This document shows positions 61,101 through 64,000 of a stretch of DNA of 64,000 nucleotides, one piece after another. Under the pieces are notes generated by a model. It ran no database searches. It was not told the DNA's origin and saw only the letters and a list, made by a program, of their open reading frames with translations. This DNA is from Pseudeuparius sepicola (taxonomy: Eukaryota > Arthropoda > Insecta > Coleoptera > Anthribidae), in the NCBI GenBank assembly GCA_963920635.1, contig OY987298.1:142388257-142452256 (forward strand), in the 5' to 3' direction. Each line of letters begins with the position of its first letter. The first letter of the stretch is position 1. The translations under genes were made by a program, and so were the position numbers.

Positions 61101-62489
61101 ATATATAGCACAAGTACATTTGAAAATCAGTTAAAATTTAGAACTTGTAGCTACAAGGAAACTTATTTCTTATTTTAGATATTTGAAATTATATATACAA
61201 TTATATATACAATATAATTAATTTTTGGAGATAATCGCCTAATTTTTTTTTGTTTAAAAGGCCTTCAAAAACCGCTTCTTTTGACCTTCCTCCCATTTTC
61301 AAAATGCAAAGCCAGGGCCGGCTGCGATTTTTTTATACCCCCGGTTTTCACGAAAACCATTTAGCGATTTTTTTATTTAAAATCTGACCCCACAGCGTTA
61401 ATCAGAGCACGCCAAAACCGCTATATACCAAATTTGAATAAAAAATATAATAAGGAGTTCCATTCTGCAGGGTGTCAAAGTTGAGCAAAATAGGAATTTT
61501 AAAGGAATCTGCCAAGTCAAGTGTGATGGAATCCCCTCAAAACAGTTGAATGGTCAATAGGACCATTCAAGGTGTTGATGTGCAAAGGTTAAATACAAAA
61601 TATACAGAGTGTTCTTATCTGTGCCATCTCAAATTACTGAATTTTTGGAACTTTATACGGGTCAAAAATCGAGTATATCAAAACCGACACACTATAAACG
61701 AACTAAATCTAAAAAATACAGATGGATTTGCATTTTGAAAATGACAGGAAGGTCAACAAAATTTTACTGATTATATTCTCGAAATAAAGAATTTCAGGAA
61801 AATCGTAAAAGCTCCTAAACATTTTGGAGTTTCACTATATTACTCTCTTGTTTAAAACAAATATTTTTCTTTATTACATTGATCATCTATCTTTATCACG
61901 AGATCCACAAATTCGAGTTAAATAAATTTAGTATAAAATTTGAATACGGAATTTTTCAAAAACGGAAAAAGATAATGCCACAAAGTTTAATATCATTTAG
62001 ATTGCCCTTGATGAGCAGATTTCGAAAATCCAATAATATAGAAGATGTTCCATTTAAAAAAATTAAGTTGCCATTGCTCCTACTTTTTTGGAACACCCTG
62101 TACAGTAAACGGTCATGGCATAAAAAAGTATTCGCCGAACCATTGATTTTGTTTTTTGAATCACCCTTTTATCTTAAAAAACAAAAAAGTTAGGTGGGGA
62201 GTCAATTCTCAGTGAATAAATAACCCTGTACAATATTCTTCAGTCTTACCTTGATTGGGCTGTTTGGCGATGAACGAGAAGAACTTCTTCTCCCCCTTGT
62301 CGTCCGCGCAGTACGATATCCTGTGGAGCGGAAACTGGTGGAGAATGGTGTGCGATCGAGGCTCCTGTATGGCCACCCCATCTACGCTGATCGTGAGTTC
62401 TACTTTTCTCGTTTTGGCTCCAGATTCGCTCTTCCGCAATTGTTGGGAAAACTTCAACTTGCGGATGCCTTCTTTCACAACCTCAATAC
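49142..62489 (-). CDS. ced-6: Ced-6/GULP1 engulfment adaptor, 3' part
   Basis: Cytoplasmic PTB-domain adaptor that links engulfment receptors of the Draper/CED-1/LRP type to phagocytosis of dead cells. Exons seen: 62489-62250, 60916-60494, 52186-52004, 50202-50070, 50012-49895 and 49216-49142; all phases agree across the joins. The first two exons hold the C-terminal PTB half (GIEVVKEGIRKLKF, HQFPLHRISYCADDKGEKKF, ECFVFVSDKL) and a leucine-rich coiled coil (QRKAMVAQQKLKKLEQENGM). Later exons carry Pro-rich PPVPPRS and APPPKAPRR segments, a DPFEMG/DFG motif and the end ISFGNDDFSIESLDPLKN. The 5' exons with the start and PTB N-terminal half lie past 64000; exon 62489 begins in phase 1. The 8.3 kb third intron in view is packed with transposons, and the last intron contains a plus-strand ORF. 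Confidence 0.93.
49307..49693 (+). CDS. Unrecognised 128-aa ORF with one membrane segment
   Basis: Intronless ORF antisense to ced-6, lying entirely within its last intron (49217-49894). It begins MFHCQTYPRK, followed by a hydrophobic stretch at about residues 11-30 (IFFVLSGVVALYAIGKF), a basic patch (RRISKRKFGKEQKK) and an acidic, helical C-terminal part ending YYMES. The layout suggests a small type of membrane-anchored protein with its C-terminus in the cytosol or matrix. I do not recognise a family. A 128-codon frame is unlikely by chance in AT-rich intron DNA but not impossible; there is no clear promoter or poly(A) signal. Confidence 0.5.
   Translation: MFHCQTYPRKIFFVLSGVVALYAIGKFISRRISKRKFGKEQKKVKDFPTMEQIQQFIENLPLEAIKIDKHKTLKDLLGEFSGLSDNEEWKELIASVDCLYEENPENNYYSRNDNREELRSVEIYYMES
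50203..52003. other. ced-6 intron, no gene seen
   Basis: Contains a repeat-like segment near 50340-50550, where CCCAAAGCTGTATTGGGATTAT partly mirrors CAGCTTTGGGATTATAA. ORFs at 51309-51736 show no support. A GC-rich patch (GGCGGGCGCCGATTGTCGG) is near 51630. Confidence 0.4.
52885..55288 (+). mobile_element. P-like DNA transposon carrying a THAP gene
   Basis: Terminal inverted repeats of about 60 bp begin TAGAGGCCCTG at the left and end CAGGGTCTCTA at the right; both include GACACGAAAAGTGACAGTTA. Flanks GTATAGGA (52877-52884) and GTATTGGA (55289-55296) match at 7 of 8 positions, consistent with the 8-bp target-site duplication of the P superfamily. The element is 2404 bp, contains a THAP-domain ORF and shows no DDE-type catalytic domain, so it is probably non-autonomous. 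It lies in a ced-6 intron. Confidence 0.75.
53109..54454 (+). CDS. THAP-domain DNA-binding protein of P-like element
   Basis: Two exons (53109-53261 and 54248-54454) join in phase 0 at LCE/VHF with donor GAG/GTAAGT and acceptor TTTCACAG. The product is 119 residues. The C2CH zinc ligands are CVIRNC at residues 4-9 and C50-x2-H53 (CEVH). RARWKVQM and a late PATF motif correspond to conserved THAP positions. Beyond residue ~85 the sequence is hydrophobic and not transposase-like, so this is a truncated transposase N-terminus able at most to bind DNA. Confidence 0.7.
55975..56985. repeat. Foldback element related to 46635-48483
   Basis: Inverted arms contain GTATGTCGTAAACGT / ACGTTTACGACATAC and GAGGTTATCTTTTTGGTCC with its reverse; the axis is near 56480. 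The inner module GAGGTTATCTTTTTGGTC...CATCATTTTAGTGCATCTT is shared with the foldback at 46635, though the outer arms differ. Confidence 0.75.
57275..57885 (+). mobile_element. Partial relative of the Tc1/mariner-like element
   Basis: Shares, in inverse orientation, stretches of 38860-39550: the TTGGCATCAATGC and AACGAGCCCATTTGCAC region, and NRKFLGILWRMSSDKI-encoding DNA near 57810. Terminal repeats are not seen, so it is a fragment. Confidence 0.55.
57947..59762. mobile_element. hAT-like element hosting a nested element
   Basis: Ends TAGGGTTGCCACC and GGTGGCAACCCTA are inverted. Perfect 8-bp repeats TTCGTATA (57939-57946, 59763-59770) flank it. CCCGGAG repeats cluster near the right end (59665-59745) with a single ACCCGGAGG near the left. 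It contains the Harbinger-like insertion 58146-58699 and a piece related to the foldback at 6727-7937. No transposase seen. Confidence 0.8.
58146..58699 (+). mobile_element. PIF/Harbinger-like element, non-autonomous
   Basis: Ends AGCCCGATTTATA and TATAAATCCGGCT form inverted repeats rich in TTTGACGTTTGACG. TTA flanks both sides (58143-58145, 58700-58702), the 3-bp signature of PIF/Harbinger. A short frame from 58465 (MDSELLNQ, then DDDDCC) looks like the start of a Harbinger transposase, cut off by a stop at 58585. The homologous sequence at 32340-32400 lacks the insertion. Confidence 0.75.
60082..60427. mobile_element. piggyBac-like palindromic MITE
   Basis: A 346-bp near-perfect palindrome with ends GGGGGTTGCCGACAGCG and the reverse, flanked by TTAA on both sides (60078-60081, 60428-60431). 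No ORF. It sits 66 bp from the donor of the coiled-coil exon of ced-6. Confidence 0.7.
61090..62249. other. ced-6 intron with dispersed repeat fragment
   Basis: 61260-61740 is a diverged copy of the sequence at about 6780-7260 (GGCCTTCAAAAACCGCTTCT, GGTCAAAAATCGAGTATATC). The ORF at 61879-62193 is AT-rich and unsupported. Confidence 0.45.
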
Positions 62490-62538
62490 CTGGAAAAATG
62501 GGGGAATAATTCCACATCGCAGTAATCACTATATGTCA

Positions 62539-64000
62539 TATACAGGGTGAGTTTTTTTCGATGCCCACTATAGGGATCTCGGAAACTAGCAGAGCTAGAA
62601 CAAAGGTTAAATTGGTAAAGAATATTGCAGTTTCGAATGCTCAATCTAATGCCCTTTTTGGATTTTTAAAAGAGTTCATGGCTCACTAGATATTTTGAAA
62701 AGAGTGATTTTTTGCTATTTCATCAGATCTCTGTAGCTCCGTTATTTCTGATTATACAGAAAAACTGTAGAGACAAAATTTGTAGATAATTTTATGCTTA
62801 ATAAGATGATCTGATCCAATTTTTTATGTTGTTTGTGATTTTTGAGATATGACATAAACTGGTATTTTTTAAATTTAAATCATAGTTGGCTGTGGCCTTA
62901 TCAAATCGGCCATTTTTTGAGCTTTCCAAAAATATATTACTCGGTATAGTTATTACAAAAAAATAAAATAGCTATGGCTAATTTTCTGATTTTTTTTTAA
63001 TTTTTACATAGTCAGCCATGGAATATTTTCATAATTACGTTCTATTTTATAATAAGACATATTTCAAACTTCAAATATTTTATTTTTAGCTGGTAACAAA
63101 ATGTAACAAAATAAAACAAAAATTATCATGATGGAGCTCCACCACATAATTATTTGCCCGTAAGAAATTACCTAGATCAGCTCTATCCAAATAGTTCGAT
63201 AGGGAGAAATAGACCTATTTCCTGGCAGCCCCGATTCCCCGATTTGTCTGTTTTGGTTTTCTTTTTGTGGGGAACAGTACAAAATAAAGTATGAGACAAT
63301 TGTTGAATTAAGAGCAGCTGATTTAGAAGCAACTGCCAGTATTGACAGGCCACGAATTCAGATTTAAAAAGATGCAATATTTGCATAAGTAATAATGGTG
63401 GATTGTTTGAACACCTTTTTTATTTTAAAAGGTGACCTTTTAAAATAATAATAATTTGAATTTGAGTTTCTCAACTTTTGTTTTATTTTGTTACATTTTG
63501 TTACCAGCTAAAAACAAAATATTAGAAAGTTTGAAGTATGTCTAGCTATAAAATAGAACGTAATTATGGAAATACTCCATGGCTGACTATGTGAAAATTA
63601 AAAAAAAAACAGAAAATTAGCCATAGCTCTTTTATTGTTTATAATAACTATTCCGAGTATTATATCTTGGAAAGCTAAAAAATGGCCGATTTGATAAGGC
63701 CATAGCCAACTATCATTTACATTAAAAAAAACACAAGTTTATGTCATCACAAACAACGTAAAAAATTGGATTAGATTATCTTGTTAAGCCCAAAATTTTC
63801 TACAATTTTTCCCTCTACAGTTTTTCTGTAAGTATAATTAGAAATAACGGAGCTTCAGAGATCTGATGAAATAGCAAAAAATCACTCTTTTCAAAATAAC
63901 TAGTGAGCCATGAACTTTTCTAAAAATCCAAAAGGGGCATTAGACTGAGCATTCAAAACTGCAATTCGTTCCCCATTTAACCTTTGTTCTAGCTCTGCTA
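62539..64000. repeat. Foldback element running off the window edge
   Basis: Starts TATACAGGGTGAG. The left arm around 62587-63110 (AGCAGAGCTAGAACAAAGG, CTCCGTTATTTCTGA) returns reversed at about 63480-64000, ending GTTCTAGCTCTGCTA at the last base. The outer right terminus lies beyond the window. Confidence 0.8.

Noticed and set aside
61879..62193. 104-codon plus-strand frame in ced-6 intron
   Set aside because: AT-rich, Lys/Phe/Leu-biased and adjoining a dispersed repeat; no motif.

Overview
The window is eukaryotic nuclear DNA, almost certainly from an insect. It is AT-rich, with short GT-AG introns beside very long ones and a dense mix of short DNA transposons and palindromic foldback elements. 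The conserved proteins (METTL25-like, alpha-1,3-fucosyltransferase, presequence protease, Ced-6/GULP) are insect-like. A beetle is my guess, but only from general feel. All splice junctions given were read by eye from reading frame, splice-site consensus and protein-family continuity; no transcript data were available.

Layout. (1) 870-31505, minus strand: a METTL25-like methyltransferase gene. Three exons lie at 30397-31505 and the last exon, about 29 kb away, at 870-1261. The giant intron carries, on the plus strand, a two-exon alpha-1,3-fucosyltransferase gene (8253-8665 and 16347-17037). It also holds a nested THAP-transposon/hAT pair (8875-10445), several foldback elements, a copied fragment of the fucosyltransferase intron/exon boundary (19508-20594), and a 7.6 kb palindrome (21138-28745) made of ~147-bp tandem repeats between 11-bp target-site duplications. 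(2) 34756-43186, minus: mitochondrial presequence protease (PITRM1), whose last exon and 3' end are tandemly duplicated, the outer copy frameshifted. A Tc1/mariner-like element sits in its intron. (3) 44065-45263, minus: a small secreted cysteine-rich protein with tiny introns. (4) 49142-62489, minus: ced-6/GULP1, 3' part only, with its 5' exons beyond the window. Its introns host an unrecognised plus-strand 128-aa ORF (49307-49693), a P-like transposon with a THAP gene (52885-55288), a hAT-like element containing a Harbinger-like one (57947-59762) and a piggyBac-like MITE (60082-60427).

The host genes are unrelated housekeeping or cell-biology genes (putative methyl transfer, Golgi glycan fucosylation, mitochondrial peptide turnover, engulfment adaptor) and do not form a pathway. 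The most unusual content is the repeat biology: the large palindromic array, nested elements with clean target-site duplications, a microhomology-type duplication containing a gene fragment, and a possible hammerhead-ribozyme-like motif inside a foldback element.
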